A stretch of DNA of 64,000 nucleotides from Betaproteobacteria bacterium HGW-Betaproteobacteria-7 (GTDB taxonomy: Bacteria > Pseudomonadota > Gammaproteobacteria > Burkholderiales > Rhodocyclaceae): assembly GCA_002840765.1 (NCBI GenBank), contig PHCE01000002.1:186001-250000 (forward strand), in the 5' to 3' direction. This document shows, in pieces, positions 27,124-36,361 of the stretch. The notes beneath the pieces are model-generated. The model was not told where the DNA came from and ran no database searches. It saw nothing but the letters and a program-made list of their open reading frames with translations. Positions within the stretch are counted from its first letter, which is position 1. Each line of letters opens with the position of its first letter. Position numbers and translations under genes: made by a program.

Positions 27124-27745
27124 GTTGCGCGGCCTGTACGCCATCACCCCCGAGGCCACGGATGCGGCGCCACTGTTCGTCGGCGTCGAGGCTGCCCTTG
27201 CTGGTGGCTGCCGGCTGCTGCAGTTTCGCGACAAGAGCAGTCCGATGGCCGAACGCCTCGCCCGCGGCCGCGTCCTGCGTGAGTTGACCCGCCGCCACGG
27301 CGCCCTGTTGATCGTCAATGACGACCTGGCACTGGCCACCTTGCTCAATGCCGACGGCGTGCACCTCGGCAGCGATGATGGCAACTTGGGCGCCGCCCGC
27401 GCCATTCTCGGTCAGCAGAAAATTCTTGGCGCCTCCTGCTATGCCGATTTCGCCGCCGCCCGCGCCGCTGATGCCGCCGGCGTCGACTATGTCGCTTTTG
27501 GCGCTGTCTATCGGTCCCCGACAAAGCCCGACGCCGTTCAGGCACCGCTGGAACTGTTCGAGCAGGCCAAGCAGGAGCTGCGCGCCCGCGGCTGCGCCAT
27601 CGGCGGCATAACGCTGGCCACTGCCCCGGCCCTGCTCGCCGCCGGCGCCGACCTGCTGGCCGTCATCACCGACCTTTTCGCGGCACCGGACATCACTGCC
27701 CGCGCCACCGCCTATCAACACCTTTTCGAGGATTCCGCCCCATGA
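27113..27745 (+). CDS. thiE: Thiamine phosphate synthase
   Basis: This 210-residue TIM-barrel enzyme joins HMP-PP and thiazole phosphate into thiamine phosphate. Substrate motifs include [32 protein letters not shown] and [16 protein letters not shown] 27113 is chosen because it begins just before the first barrel strand. A longer start at 27092 is possible but adds unconserved residues. It overlaps thiD upstream and hemL downstream (ATGA). Confidence 0.94.
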   Translation: MAIELRGLYAITPEATDAAPLFVGVEAALAGGCRLLQFRDKSSPMAERLARGRVLRELTRRHGALLIVNDDLALATLLNADGVHLGSDDGNLGAARAILGQQKILGASCYADFAAARAADAAGVDYVAFGAVYRSPTKPDAVQAPLELFEQAKQELRARGCAIGGITLATAPALLAAGADLLAVITDLFAAPDITARATAYQHLFEDSAP

Positions 27746-29025
27746 GCTCCCGTAACCAGCAACTGTTCGAACGTGCCCAGCGCCACATCCCCGGCGGCGT
27801 CAATTCGCCGGTGCGCGCCTTCCGCTCGGTCGGCGGCACGCCCTGCTTCTTCCAGAAGGGCGTCGGCGCCAAAGTGCAGGATGCCGACGGCAAGTGGTAC
27901 ACAGACTATGTCGGCTCCTGGGGCCCGATGATCCTCGGCCATGCCCATCCGGAAGTCATCGCTGCCGTCCAGGCCGCCGTCGTCGACGGCCTGTCGTTCG
28001 GCGCTCCGACCGAGAAGGAAGTGGAGATCGCCGACCTGCTGTGCGAACTGGTGCCGTCAATGGACATGGTGCGCCTGGTCTCCTCCGGCACCGAGGCGAC
28101 GATGAGCGCCATCCGCCTGGCCCGTGGTTACACCGGCCGCGATGTGCTGATCAAGTTCGAGGGCTGCTACCACGGCCACTCCGACTCGCTGCTGGTCAAG
28201 GCCGGCTCCGGCGCGTTGACCTTCGGCAATCCGTCCTCCGGCGGCGTGCCGGCCGATCTTGCCCAGCACACCATGGTGCTGGCCTACAACGACCCGCAGC
28301 AACTGGCGGACGCTTTCGCAAAGCACGGCGACAAGATCGCCGCGGTAATCGTTGAGCCGGTGGTTGGCAACATGAACCTGATCGCCCCGACGCCCGAATT
28401 CCTCAAGGCGATGCGCGAGCTGTGCACACAGCACGGCGCCGTGCTCATCTTCGACGAAGTGATGACTGGCTTCCGCGTCGGCCTGAAGAGTGCCCAGGGG
28501 CTCTACGGCATCACCCCCGACCTGTCCACCTTCGGCAAGGTGGTCGGTGGCGGCATGCCACTCGGCGCCTTTGGCGGCAAGCGCGAAATCATGGAGCAGA
28601 TCGCCCCACTCGGCCCGGTCTATCAGGCCGGCACGCTGTCCGGCAACCCGATCGCCACGGCCGCCGGCCTGGCGACGCTGAACCTAGTCCAGGCACCGGG
28701 TTTCTATGAAAGCCTGACCGCCAAGACGAAATCCCTGTGCGACGGCCTGGTCAGCGCCGCCAGGAAGCACGGCGTGGCCTTCGCCGCGCAGAACGTCGGT
28801 GGCATGTTTGGTCTCTATTTCGCCGAGCGCTGCCCCGGCACCTACGACGAAGTGCTGGCCTGCGACAAGGACGCCTTCAACCGCTTCTTCCACGCCATGC
28901 TCGACGCCGGCCACTATTTTGCGCCGTCGGCCTTTGAAGCCGGTTTTGTCTCGGCCGCCCACACCGATGCCGACATCGCCGGCACCGTAGCGGCCGCCGA
29001 GGCGTATTTCGCCACGCAGAAATGA
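27742..29025 (+). CDS. hemL: Glutamate-1-semialdehyde 2,1-aminomutase
   Basis: This 427-residue PLP enzyme makes 5-aminolevulinate in the C5 tetrapyrrole pathway. [32 protein letters not shown], the PLP-lysine region [17 protein letters not shown] and [10 protein letters not shown] are conserved. Length is standard. It overlaps thiE by four bases, giving the common betaproteobacterial thiD-thiE-hemL operon. A 12-base-pair hairpin follows the stop. Confidence 0.96.
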   Translation: MSSRNQQLFERAQRHIPGGVNSPVRAFRSVGGTPCFFQKGVGAKVQDADGKWYTDYVGSWGPMILGHAHPEVIAAVQAAVVDGLSFGAPTEKEVEIADLLCELVPSMDMVRLVSSGTEATMSAIRLARGYTGRDVLIKFEGCYHGHSDSLLVKAGSGALTFGNPSSGGVPADLAQHTMVLAYNDPQQLADAFAKHGDKIAAVIVEPVVGNMNLIAPTPEFLKAMRELCTQHGAVLIFDEVMTGFRVGLKSAQGLYGITPDLSTFGKVVGGGMPLGAFGGKREIMEQIAPLGPVYQAGTLSGNPIATAAGLATLNLVQAPGFYESLTAKTKSLCDGLVSAARKHGVAFAAQNVGGMFGLYFAERCPGTYDEVLACDKDAFNRFFHAMLDAGHYFAPSAFEAGFVSAAHTDADIAGTVAAAEAYFATQK

Positions 29026-29037
29026 GTGGAGGCGCCG

Positions 29038-29070
29038 CCGGGATCAGCGACCGCCAGGCGCTGATCCCGG
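29038..29070. terminator. Hairpin between convergent hemL and mgtE
   Basis: Perfect 12-base arms (29038-29049 and 29059-29070) with a nine-base loop lie in the 56-base gap between convergent stops. There is no T-run, so it may block transcription only partly or protect the 3' ends of both mRNAs. Confidence 0.55.
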
Positions 29071-29081
29071 CCGGCCACTGA

Positions 29082-30524
29082 TTACATCAGGAACAGGGTG
29101 GCCAGGCCGAGAAAGATGAAGAAGCCGCCGGAATCGGTCAGCGCGGTGATCATCACCGAGCCGCCGAGGGCCGGATCGGCGCCGAACTTCTGCCGCAGCA
29201 GCGGAATGCCGACGCCGGCCGAAGCGGCGAGCAGCAGGTTGAGCGTGATCGCCGCGGTCATCACCATTCCCAGCGCGACGCTGCCGTAGAGCCACCAGGC
29301 GGCGACGCCGAGCAGGCTACCCCAGAGCAGGCCGTTGATGCTGGCCACGCCAAGTTCCTTGCGCAACAACCGGCGCATCGCATCCGGCTGCACCTGGCCC
29401 ATGGCGATGGCGCGGACGATCATGATGATCGTCTGGTTGCCGGAATTGCCGCCGATGCCGGCGACGATCGGCATCAGCGCGGCCAGCGCCACCAGCTTCT
29501 CGATCGAGTCCTCGAAGACACCGATCACCCGTGAGGCAACAAAGGCGGTGACCAGATTGACGGCCAGCCAGGCCCAACGGTTCTTCACCGAATCCCAGAC
29601 CGAGGCGAAGATGTCTTCTTCCTCGCGCAGACCGGCATGCGCCAGTTGCTCTTGCTCCGCTTCCTCGCGGATGTAGTCGACGACCTCATTCACCGTCACC
29701 CGGCCGACCAGCTTGCCGTCCGGATCGACCACCGGCGCCGACACCAGATCGTAGCGCTCGAAGGCCTTGGCCGCATCCTCGGCCAGATCGTCCGGCTCCA
29801 GTTCGACGAAATCGGTCTGCATCAGCGCCCCGACCTCGACCTCGACGTCGTTGACCAGCAGGACGTTGAGCGGCAGCACGCCCTTCAGATATTCGTTGCG
29901 ATCGACGACGAACAACTGGTCGGTATGGTCAGGCAGTTCATCGAAGCGGCGCAAGTAACGGAGCACGACTTCCAGCGTCACATCCTCGCGCACGGTGACC
30001 ATGTCGAAGTCCATGATCGAGCCGACTGAATCCTCGGGGTAGGACATCGCCGCCCGCAACTGCTCGCGCTCCTCGACCGACAGGCTGCGGAAGACGTCAT
30101 CGATGACGCCCTGCGGCAAGTCGGGAGCGAGGTCGGCCAGTTCGTCAGCGTCGAGGGTCTCGGCGGCAGCGACCAGCTCGGTGCGCTCCATCGACTCGAT
30201 CAGCGTTTCGCGAACGGCGTCCGAAACTTCGAGCAGGATCTCGCCATCACGCTCGGCCTTGACCAGATCCCAGGCAATCAGGCGCTCGTCGAGCGGCAGC
30301 GCCTCAAGAATGTAGGCGATGTCGGCCGGGTGCATCGGCTCCAGCTTGTGCCGAAGTTCGTGCAGGTGCTGCTTGTGCACGATGTCCTCGACCAGGTCGT
30401 GGCGCGGCCCCTCCTGCCTGTGCACCAGCCCCTCGACCAGCTTGTGCCGGGCGAGCAGGGTCTGCACCTCGGCCAGGCGCTCCTGCAGGTCTTCCGTGTC
30501 AGTTAGCTGGGCTTCTTCGCTCAT
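29082..30524 (-). CDS. mgtE: Magnesium transporter MgtE
   Basis: This 480-residue protein has the MgtE plan. The N-terminal helical domain includes MHPADIAYILEALP. A CBS pair follows (SVGSIMDFDMVTVRED and LMQTDFVELEPDD), then five membrane segments from about residue 320. The pore motif is PIVAGIGGNSGNQT. Mg2+ binding to the cytosolic domains gates the channel. The ATG at 30524 gives MSEEAQL; the ten extra upstream codons are unconserved. It is probably transcribed alone, 88 bases after mtgA. Confidence 0.94.
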   Translation of the reverse strand: MSEEAQLTDTEDLQERLAEVQTLLARHKLVEGLVHRQEGPRHDLVEDIVHKQHLHELRHKLEPMHPADIAYILEALPLDERLIAWDLVKAERDGEILLEVSDAVRETLIESMERTELVAAAETLDADELADLAPDLPQGVIDDVFRSLSVEEREQLRAAMSYPEDSVGSIMDFDMVTVREDVTLEVVLRYLRRFDELPDHTDQLFVVDRNEYLKGVLPLNVLLVNDVEVEVGALMQTDFVELEPDDLAEDAAKAFERYDLVSAPVVDPDGKLVGRVTVNEVVDYIREEAEQEQLAHAGLREEEDIFASVWDSVKNRWAWLAVNLVTAFVASRVIGVFEDSIEKLVALAALMPIVAGIGGNSGNQTIIMIVRAIAMGQVQPDAMRRLLRKELGVASINGLLWGSLLGVAAWWLYGSVALGMVMTAAITLNLLLAASAGVGIPLLRQKFGADPALGGSVMITALTDSGGFFIFLGLATLFLM

Positions 30525-30612
30525 GGTGCGCCGCGGCAAAAGGTCCGGCATTTTAGCACCGGGTCGTTGGCAGAGCTTTTACAAAAGGTCGACAACCCTG
30601 CTCACGCAGCGT

Positions 30613-31308
30613 TCAGGGCACTTCTGCCGAGGGCATGCGACCGAGGATGATGGCACTCTTGCGGGCCAGCCCCGGGGCGCCGCGATTACGGTCGTAAAGG
30701 CGCGGGTTGGGCACCATGCCGGCCAGCCGCGCTGCCTGCTCGGGGCCGAGTCGGGCAGCCGTCAGACCATAGTAGTGACGGGCCGCCGCCTCGGCGCCGA
30801 AAATGCCGTTACCCCACTCGATGACATTGAGGTAAACCTCGAAGATGCGCTGTTTGCTCCACAGGTTTTCCAGCAGCAACGTGATCACGACTTCGTTGCC
30901 CTTGCGCCACCAGGTCTTGCTCGGCGTCAGGAACAGGTTTTTCGCCAGTTGCTGGCTGATGGTCGAGCCGCCAGCGGCGAAGCGCCCACGCTTTTCGTTC
31001 TTTTCCATGGCTTTCTGGATACCTTCCCAGTCAAAGCCTTCATGATCGACGAATTTGGCATCCTCGGCGGCGATGATCGCCCGCTTCAGATGAATCGAGA
31101 TACGATCGTAGGGCACCCACTGCTGCTTGAGTTGCGCCTGCGGATTCTTCACCCGCAGTTCACTCAGGCGCAGCTCCATGAAGCGCGTCGTGCCCGGATT
31201 GACCCAGCCCCAAAACAGCACCCAGCCGAGCAGCCAGAAGAACCAGAGAAAGGCCAGCCCGAGCAGTAACAGCAACAGCCGGTTGAACCAGCGGGCCGGG
31301 CGTTTCAT
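30613..31308 (-). CDS. mtgA: Monofunctional peptidoglycan transglycosylase
   Basis: This 231-residue protein has one N-terminal membrane anchor (about 9-34) and a glycosyltransferase-51 domain. The catalytic glutamate lies in [32 protein letters not shown] and [22 protein letters not shown] are the other family motifs. It polymerises lipid II into glycan strands. It overlaps aroE by four bases, a common betaproteobacterial arrangement. Confidence 0.95.
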   Translation of the reverse strand: MKRPARWFNRLLLLLLGLAFLWFFWLLGWVLFWGWVNPGTTRFMELRLSELRVKNPQAQLKQQWVPYDRISIHLKRAIIAAEDAKFVDHEGFDWEGIQKAMEKNEKRGRFAAGGSTISQQLAKNLFLTPSKTWWRKGNEVVITLLLENLWSKQRIFEVYLNVIEWGNGIFGAEAAARHYYGLTAARLGPEQAARLAGMVPNPRLYDRNRGAPGLARKSAIILGRMPSAEVP

Positions 31309-32129
31309 GTGCTGATCTGACGGCGCAAGGCGGCGAGGACTGCCGCCGTCGCAGGGCGAACGCCACGCCAGACAAAGAAGGCCTCGGCTGCCTGTTCGAC
31401 CAGCATGCCGAGGCCGTCGGCGCCCTGTGCCGCCCCCTGAGCGCGGGCCAGTTGCAGGAAAGGCGTTTGGCCCTTGCCGTACATCATGTCGTAAGCCAGC
31501 GTTCCCGGTGCGAACAAACCAGCCGGCAGCGGCAGACTTTCGCCGGCGAGGCTGGCCGATGTGGCGTTGATCACCAGATCAAAACTTTTGCCTGCCAGTT
31601 CGTTGAAACTGCCGCCGGAAACCGGGGCCATATCGGAAAAAGCCTGGGCCAGCAGCCGCGCCTTCTCGGCGCTGCGGTTGGCGATATGCAGGGACGCCGG
31701 GCTTTCGGCCAGCAGGGGCGCGATGACACCACGGGCGGCGCCGCCCGCACCGAGCAGCAAAATGCGGCGGCCGCTCAGCGCGAAGCCAAGGTTGATCTTG
31801 ATGTCCTGCACCAGCCCGGCACCATCGGTGTTGTCACCGAAAATGCCATCCGCGCGGAAAACCAGCGTATTGACCGCCCCGGCCCGGGCGGCGCGTCCGG
31901 ACAGGCGGTCACTCAGACGACAGGCCTCTTCCTTGAACGGCACGGTGACGTTGGCCCCCTTGCCGCCAGCGGCGACGAATTCGGCCACCGCCCCGGCAAA
32001 GCCATCGACTGGCGCCAGGCGTGCCTCGTAACACAAATCCTCACCGCTCGCCGCGGCGAAGGCGGAGTGGATGGCCGGCGAACGGGAATGGCCGACCGGG
32101 TTGCCGAAAACGCAATACATATCGGACAT
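31305..32129 (-). CDS. aroE: Shikimate dehydrogenase
   Basis: This 274-residue enzyme reduces 3-dehydroshikimate with [19 protein letters not shown], the catalytic lysine in [17 protein letters not shown], the NADP loop GAGGAARG with NRS after it, and [13 protein letters not shown] are all in order. It sits eight bases after the TonB-like gene and overlaps mtgA. Confidence 0.95.
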   Translation of the reverse strand: MSDMYCVFGNPVGHSRSPAIHSAFAAASGEDLCYEARLAPVDGFAGAVAEFVAAGGKGANVTVPFKEEACRLSDRLSGRAARAGAVNTLVFRADGIFGDNTDGAGLVQDIKINLGFALSGRRILLLGAGGAARGVIAPLLAESPASLHIANRSAEKARLLAQAFSDMAPVSGGSFNELAGKSFDLVINATSASLAGESLPLPAGLFAPGTLAYDMMYGKGQTPFLQLARAQGAAQGADGLGMLVEQAAEAFFVWRGVRPATAAVLAALRRQIST

Positions 32130-32137
32130 GGGTGAAC

Positions 32138-33025
32138 TCAGCGGTTGGCCGTATTGAGGGCATCGCCCTGGGTGAAATACCAGGTGCGGGCAAAGGAAAG
32201 TACCGTCGCGCCGCCCAGCGGCTCGCGCGGAATCGGCCCGAACGGCCCGGCCATGCGCAGGATGCGCAAGGCCGCCTGATCGAGCACCTTATGGCCGGAG
32301 GAACGGGAAATCTCGGCGTTGTAGATGCTGCCGTCGGTGGCATTCAGTTCAACATAGATGACCACGGCGCCGTAGAGCTTGCCGCGCGCCGCATCCGGAT
32401 AGTTCAGCGTGCCGATGCGCTCGATCTTCTGCTTCCAGCCTTCGAGATAGGCGGCCAAGCCATATTCCTCGGTACGCGCGCCGACGAATTTCTTGCGCGG
32501 CCGCTTGTTGTATTCCTCGGTCGTCTTGCTGATCTCGCCTTCCAGACGGGCCATCGCCCGTGCCGACTCAAGCAGGTCGATACCGGAAATCGGGCTCGCC
32601 GGTGTCGGCTGCTCGGTATTAGTCTTGCTGCTGGCAACGCTGCGCAGGCTTTTCGCCTGCGTCAGCATGGTCTGCTGGGCCGACTCCAGCGCCTGAATAC
32701 GCCGCTGCATCTGCTGCAGGTCGGTGGCGCTGGTTTGCTGCGCCGTCGGCGGCAGGGGCGTCTTGACCCGGCGGTTTTCGTCGGTGCTGCCGCCGCCGTC
32801 GAGGTTGGCCTGGGCCAGTGCCTGGGCGTCAGTCGGCTTGCGCGCCGACTTGGCATTGACCAGGATGATGTCGAGCGCCTTTTCGCGCAGGGCGTTGGAG
32901 GCCTCGGGAAACCGGAACTGAATGAACAGCAGCAGGCCATGAATGGCCAGCGAGATGCCAACAGCCAGCCACAAGCGCCGGTCCGCCCTGACCGGCGGTT
33001 GCCAGTTCAACGCCGCCGCACTCAC
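32138..33025 (-). CDS. TonB-like energy transducer protein
   Basis: This 295-residue protein has an N-terminal membrane segment ([18 protein letters not shown], about residues 17-35). A proline/glutamine-rich and coiled-coil linker ([16 protein letters not shown]) follows, then a C-terminal TonB fold ([21 protein letters not shown] to the end). The start is taken as GTG 33025, overlapping the stop of the RNB gene (GTGA) with GGAGGAAG upstream; a longer frame only shadows the RNB gene. It lacks exbBD neighbours, so its outer-membrane partner is unknown. Confidence 0.82.
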   Translation of the reverse strand: MSAAALNWQPPVRADRRLWLAVGISLAIHGLLLFIQFRFPEASNALREKALDIILVNAKSARKPTDAQALAQANLDGGGSTDENRRVKTPLPPTAQQTSATDLQQMQRRIQALESAQQTMLTQAKSLRSVASSKTNTEQPTPASPISGIDLLESARAMARLEGEISKTTEEYNKRPRKKFVGARTEEYGLAAYLEGWKQKIERIGTLNYPDAARGKLYGAVVIYVELNATDGSIYNAEISRSSGHKVLDQAALRILRMAGPFGPIPREPLGGATVLSFARTWYFTQGDALNTANR

Positions 33026-34626
33026 TGCTCTTCTTCCTCCAGAGCCTCCGCCGGCACGCTCTCGCCGAGCAGGCTGAGGAAACGGCAGGTCAGTTCGGGG
33101 GCCAGCAGGTCGATGGTCTCCACCGTCAGATGCACGCGCTGGCCTTGCGGCAGGTCGGCGGGCAACGACGGTACGCGCAGCAGCAGCGGCAGATGGTCGA
33201 GCTTGACCAATTGCTCGCGGCGCACGGTCGCGTCGATTTCCGTGATTCCGTGCTGCTGCAGCCAGCGCAGGCACCAATAGCGCTCCATCAGGCGCTGGAA
33301 ATCAGCGTAGGCGGCGTAAGTCTGCTCGAAATCGCGCATCGCCGCGAACAGTTCGGCCGACTTCTGGGCGAAGGCCGGCGGCTCGCCCTGCAGACAGGCA
33401 ATCAGCTGCCACTGGTTCACCAAGTCGCAATAGCGGCGCAGCGGCGAAGTCATCCAGGCGTACTGCGGCACGCCGAGGCCTTCGTGCGGCAGCGGCGAGG
33501 TGGTCATGCGCACCTTGCCCTGCGTCTGGGCACGGTACAGGCAGGCGATATTCTTCTCGGCAAGCAGACCGCCCCAGGTCGAGTTGGCGACGATCATCAG
33601 TTCGGCGACCAGCTTGTCGAGCGGGCTGCCACGCTTGCGTTCGCTGATTTCGACCAGACAGGCATCCGGCTCGGCCAGGTCACCTTCGATGGCGAAGTTG
33701 TAGTCATTGATACCCTGCATCGCCGACGGCTTGCCGCGTCGTCCTTCGCAGGCATTGGCGAAATGCCACAGGTGCAGCAGTTCGTCCTTGAACGGCATGT
33801 CGGGCAGCGGGCCGCCGACGGTTTCCGCATTGAACCAGGGTTCGACTTCATGATGGCGCAGGTTGGCGGCGATATGCACCATCTCCAGCCGCGACTCATG
33901 GCTGAGGATTTCCAGCGAGTCGCTGACTGTCAGGTAGAGCGACACCGCCGGGCAATCGACGCCGCCGGCCAGCGTGTAGTTCTGCACCACGGCATCGGGC
34001 AGCATGGTGATCTTGTTGCCCGGCATGTAGACCGTGGACAAGCGGGCGCGGGCGACGCCGTCGAGCGGCGAGCCGTGTTCGATAGCCAAGCCCGGCGCGG
34101 CGATGTGGATGCCGATGCGTGAGCCGATGCCGGGCAGTCTGACGACCGACAGCGCGTCGTCGATCTCGGTGGTATTGGCATCGTCGATCGAGAAGGCACG
34201 AACATCGGCGCGCGGCAGGTCGCTCGGCAGACGCGGCGCCTCAAGCGCCGGGAAGCCGGTACCCTTGGGGAACTGCTCATGCAGGAAGCGGCGGTAATGC
34301 AGGTGGTAGGCCGACTTGATGGCGCCACATTTGAAAAGCAGTTGCGCAGCGGACAGCCCGCTTTCGCCGCAGGCCGTCTCGAAGGCTTTGGTTTCCGCCT
34401 TGTTGCGGTCCGGCGCGTAGAGCAGGGCGTCGGTCAGCGCGCCGATTTCCGGCGGCAGGCGGAATTCCTTCAGCTCGGCGAGCCAGCCTTCCATCGTGAG
34501 CGCTTGCTGACGCTTTTTTTCAAGACTGGCCAGAGCAGCTGCGAGAATGTCGGCAGGCGCCTTGCGGAAGCGGCCCTTGCCTTTGCGGTGGAAATAGACG
34601 GGCGCGGCGTGCACGGCAAGCAGCAC
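33022..34626 (-). CDS. RNB-domain exoribonuclease, catalytic part of a broken gene
   Basis: This frame encodes the RNase II/R-type catalytic domain. The acidic metal-binding motif lies in FSIDDANTTEIDDAL, followed by YMPGNKITMLPD and SPLRRYCDLVNQWQL. It begins with a GTG that has no ribosome site, exactly where homologues have an interdomain linker (LLAVHAAPVYFHRKGKG). The N-terminal domain is encoded just upstream in another frame (34632-34895). Full-length relatives are about 630-650 residues; here the two pieces are 534 and 87. The stop-to-GTG distance of five bases could allow reinitiation. It may therefore be a pseudogene, a split gene or a sequencing fault. Confidence 0.8.
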   Translation of the reverse strand: MLLAVHAAPVYFHRKGKGRFRKAPADILAAALASLEKKRQQALTMEGWLAELKEFRLPPEIGALTDALLYAPDRNKAETKAFETACGESGLSAAQLLFKCGAIKSAYHLHYRRFLHEQFPKGTGFPALEAPRLPSDLPRADVRAFSIDDANTTEIDDALSVVRLPGIGSRIGIHIAAPGLAIEHGSPLDGVARARLSTVYMPGNKITMLPDAVVQNYTLAGGVDCPAVSLYLTVSDSLEILSHESRLEMVHIAANLRHHEVEPWFNAETVGGPLPDMPFKDELLHLWHFANACEGRRGKPSAMQGINDYNFAIEGDLAEPDACLVEISERKRGSPLDKLVAELMIVANSTWGGLLAEKNIACLYRAQTQGKVRMTTSPLPHEGLGVPQYAWMTSPLRRYCDLVNQWQLIACLQGEPPAFAQKSAELFAAMRDFEQTYAAYADFQRLMERYWCLRWLQQHGITEIDATVRREQLVKLDHLPLLLRVPSLPADLPQGQRVHLTVETIDLLAPELTCRFLSLLGESVPAEALEEEEQ

Positions 34627-34631
34627 CGCCG

Positions 34632-34895
34632 TTAGTAATCACGGGCAAAATCCAGAAACGAAAATTCGCCATCGCTGACACACTCCCAGAGGAAATCGGC
34701 CTCGATCTCTTCGGCCAACGGCGTCGCCTGCTCCAGCAAGCTCGCCGCCGAGGGCTTTTCGAAACGCAACAGCACCGTCGCCGCCTTGATCTTGCTGCGC
34801 TTGCCGGAGGGCATTTCGACCTGCAAGGAGCTGTCGTTGTCGGCCATGACGGTGCCGGCCTTGAAGCCGCCGTCTTCTTCAAACAATACATTCAT
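34632..34895 (-). CDS. N-terminal fragment of the broken RNB exoribonuclease
   Basis: This 87-residue frame (MNVLFEEDGG to LDFARDY) matches, from memory, the small N-terminal domain that precedes the RNB domain in betaproteobacterial homologues of about 640 residues. It stops with TAA at 34632-34634, and the rest of the protein continues in a different frame from about 34626. A linker of roughly ten residues expected between them is missing, which suggests a small deletion that also shifts the frame. A TATAAT box ends six bases before the ATG with no ribosome site, so a leaderless message is possible. Confidence 0.7.
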   Translation of the reverse strand: MNVLFEEDGGFKAGTVMADNDSSLQVEMPSGKRSKIKAATVLLRFEKPSAASLLEQATPLAEEIEADFLWECVSDGEFSFLDFARDY

Positions 34896-34901
34896 CGGCG
34901 G

Positions 34902-34907
34902 ATTATA
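34902..34907 (-). promoter_or_regulatory. -10 box giving a possible leaderless start
   Basis: On the minus strand TATAAT is followed by six bases and then the ATG at 34895. Transcription would start at or next to the A of the ATG. No Shine-Dalgarno sequence precedes the ATG, which agrees with leaderless translation. No -35 match was seen. Confidence 0.45.
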
Positions 34908-35460
34908 GCCCGGCGAATTCAATGAGTTGCGGGACCAACTCGGGAAAGCGCGTGAAGCTGTGGTCGCCGCCCTCGAAGACGCTCTGCCGGCAACCGAAGT
35001 AGAAGTCTTGAGCCTGATGGTAGTCGAGCACCTCGTCGCCGGTTTCGAGCAGCAGCCAGTAGCGCGCCGGTGTCGGCGGCGCCACCTGGGCCAGCAACTG
35101 GCGGGCATGGTCGGCCGTGAAGGTGAAACGCTCGCCACTGTGGAAATTGGCGTGCTCGCCGATGAATTTTTCGCCATCGAGGCAGGCGATCGCCGCCGGG
35201 TTGATCAACACCGCCGGCAAGCCGTATTTTTCGGCCAGGTGATTGGCGTAGTGCCCACCCAGTGACGAGCCGATCAGTGTCACCGGACCGCTAGCCCGCT
35301 CGATCAAACGCGAGGCGTCAGCCATCGCCACATCCGGCACCGGCGAGAGTTGCGGACAGACGAACTGCCCGGCCAGCCCGCGCCGCGCCATTTCCTCGGC
35401 CAGCAGCTGTGACTTCCAGGAGGCCGGCGAGGAACAGAAACCGTGCAGATAGAGGATCAA
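34903..35460 (-). CDS. YqiA-like alpha/beta hydrolase (esterase)
   Basis: This protein of about 185 residues belongs to the YqiA/YcfP esterase family. [17 protein letters not shown] opens the fold, the nucleophile serine lies in LIGSSLGG, and the later GGDHSF supplies the catalytic histidine. The best start is TTG 35460, overlapping the uppP stop (TTGA); a GTG three codons earlier is an alternative. The physiological substrate is unknown. It lies between uppP and the RNB gene on the same strand. Confidence 0.82.
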   Translation of the reverse strand: MILYLHGFCSSPASWKSQLLAEEMARRGLAGQFVCPQLSPVPDVAMADASRLIERASGPVTLIGSSLGGHYANHLAEKYGLPAVLINPAAIACLDGEKFIGEHANFHSGERFTFTADHARQLLAQVAPPTPARYWLLLETGDEVLDYHQAQDFYFGCRQSVFEGGDHSFTRFPELVPQLIEFAGL

Positions 35461-36278
35461 GCCGCCCACTCGACCCAGCCCATCTGCGCCGTCAGCAGCA
35501 CGATCACGCCGAAGACGATGCGGTACCAAGCAAACACGGTGAAATCATGGTTCGAGATGTAGCGGACGAGCGCCCTGACGCTGAGCATCGCCGCCACGAA
35601 CGAGGCGACGAAGCCGACCGCAAACACCGGCATATCTTCCAATCGGAGGATCGCCCAATTCTTGTAGACGTCGTAAACGGTCGCCGCGAACATCGTCGGG
35701 ATGGCCAGAAAGAACGAGAACTCGGTCGCCGTCTTGCGCGACAGGCCAAAGATCAGCCCGCCCATGATCGTCGCCCCCGAGCGCGAGGTGCCGGGAAACA
35801 TCGCCAGCGCCTGGGCAAAGCCGACTTTGAGTGCATCCGGCCAGCGCATTTCGTCGACGCTGTTCACGCGCGGCTGGTAAACCTTGCGTTCGATATAAAG
35901 GATCAGGAAACCGCCGACGATCAGCGCCCCGGCCACCGTCAGCGGATTGAAAAGATAGGCTTTGATCGTGCTGTGAAACATCAGCCCAAGCACCGCCGCC
36001 GGCAGGAAGCCAACGATCAGCAAACCGACGAAACGCTGTTGAACCGGGTCGGAACTCAATCCGCCGGCAACCTTGGTGATCCGCTCGCGATAAAGCCAGC
36101 ACACCGCCAGTATCGCCGCCAGCTGGATGACGATCTTGAACACCTTGCTCTGCTCGTCGGTGTAGTTGAGCAGGCTGCCGACGATGATCAGATGACCGGT
36201 CGACGATATCGGCAGGAATTCGGTCAGTCCCTCGACGATGCCGAGGATCAGGGCTTTCAGGAGAAGAATCGGGTCCAT
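35457..36278 (-). CDS. uppP: Undecaprenyl-diphosphatase
   Basis: This 273-residue polytopic membrane enzyme recycles undecaprenyl pyrophosphate for cell-wall synthesis. The active-site motifs are [19 protein letters not shown] near the start and [13 protein letters not shown] near residue 172. Multiple membrane segments fill the rest. ATG 36278 gives [13 protein letters not shown], the usual opening. It is first in a chain of minus-strand genes that ends at mtgA. Confidence 0.95.
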   Translation of the reverse strand: MDPILLLKALILGIVEGLTEFLPISSTGHLIIVGSLLNYTDEQSKVFKIVIQLAAILAVCWLYRERITKVAGGLSSDPVQQRFVGLLIVGFLPAAVLGLMFHSTIKAYLFNPLTVAGALIVGGFLILYIERKVYQPRVNSVDEMRWPDALKVGFAQALAMFPGTSRSGATIMGGLIFGLSRKTATEFSFFLAIPTMFAATVYDVYKNWAILRLEDMPVFAVGFVASFVAAMLSVRALVRYISNHDFTVFAWYRIVFGVIVLLTAQMGWVEWAA

Positions 36279-36361
36279 GGGCAAGGCCGGGCAAAGGGCG
36301 GATTCTAGCACCGGGCCTGCCGGGGACTTTTATCCGTTTGGTATCAACGGTCTGCGGCCGA

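Noticed and set aside
33026..33277. N-terminal extension of the TonB-like protein
   Set aside because: It only repeats the RNB gene in another frame (Ala/Arg-rich), and the GTG at 33025 has a good ribosome site.
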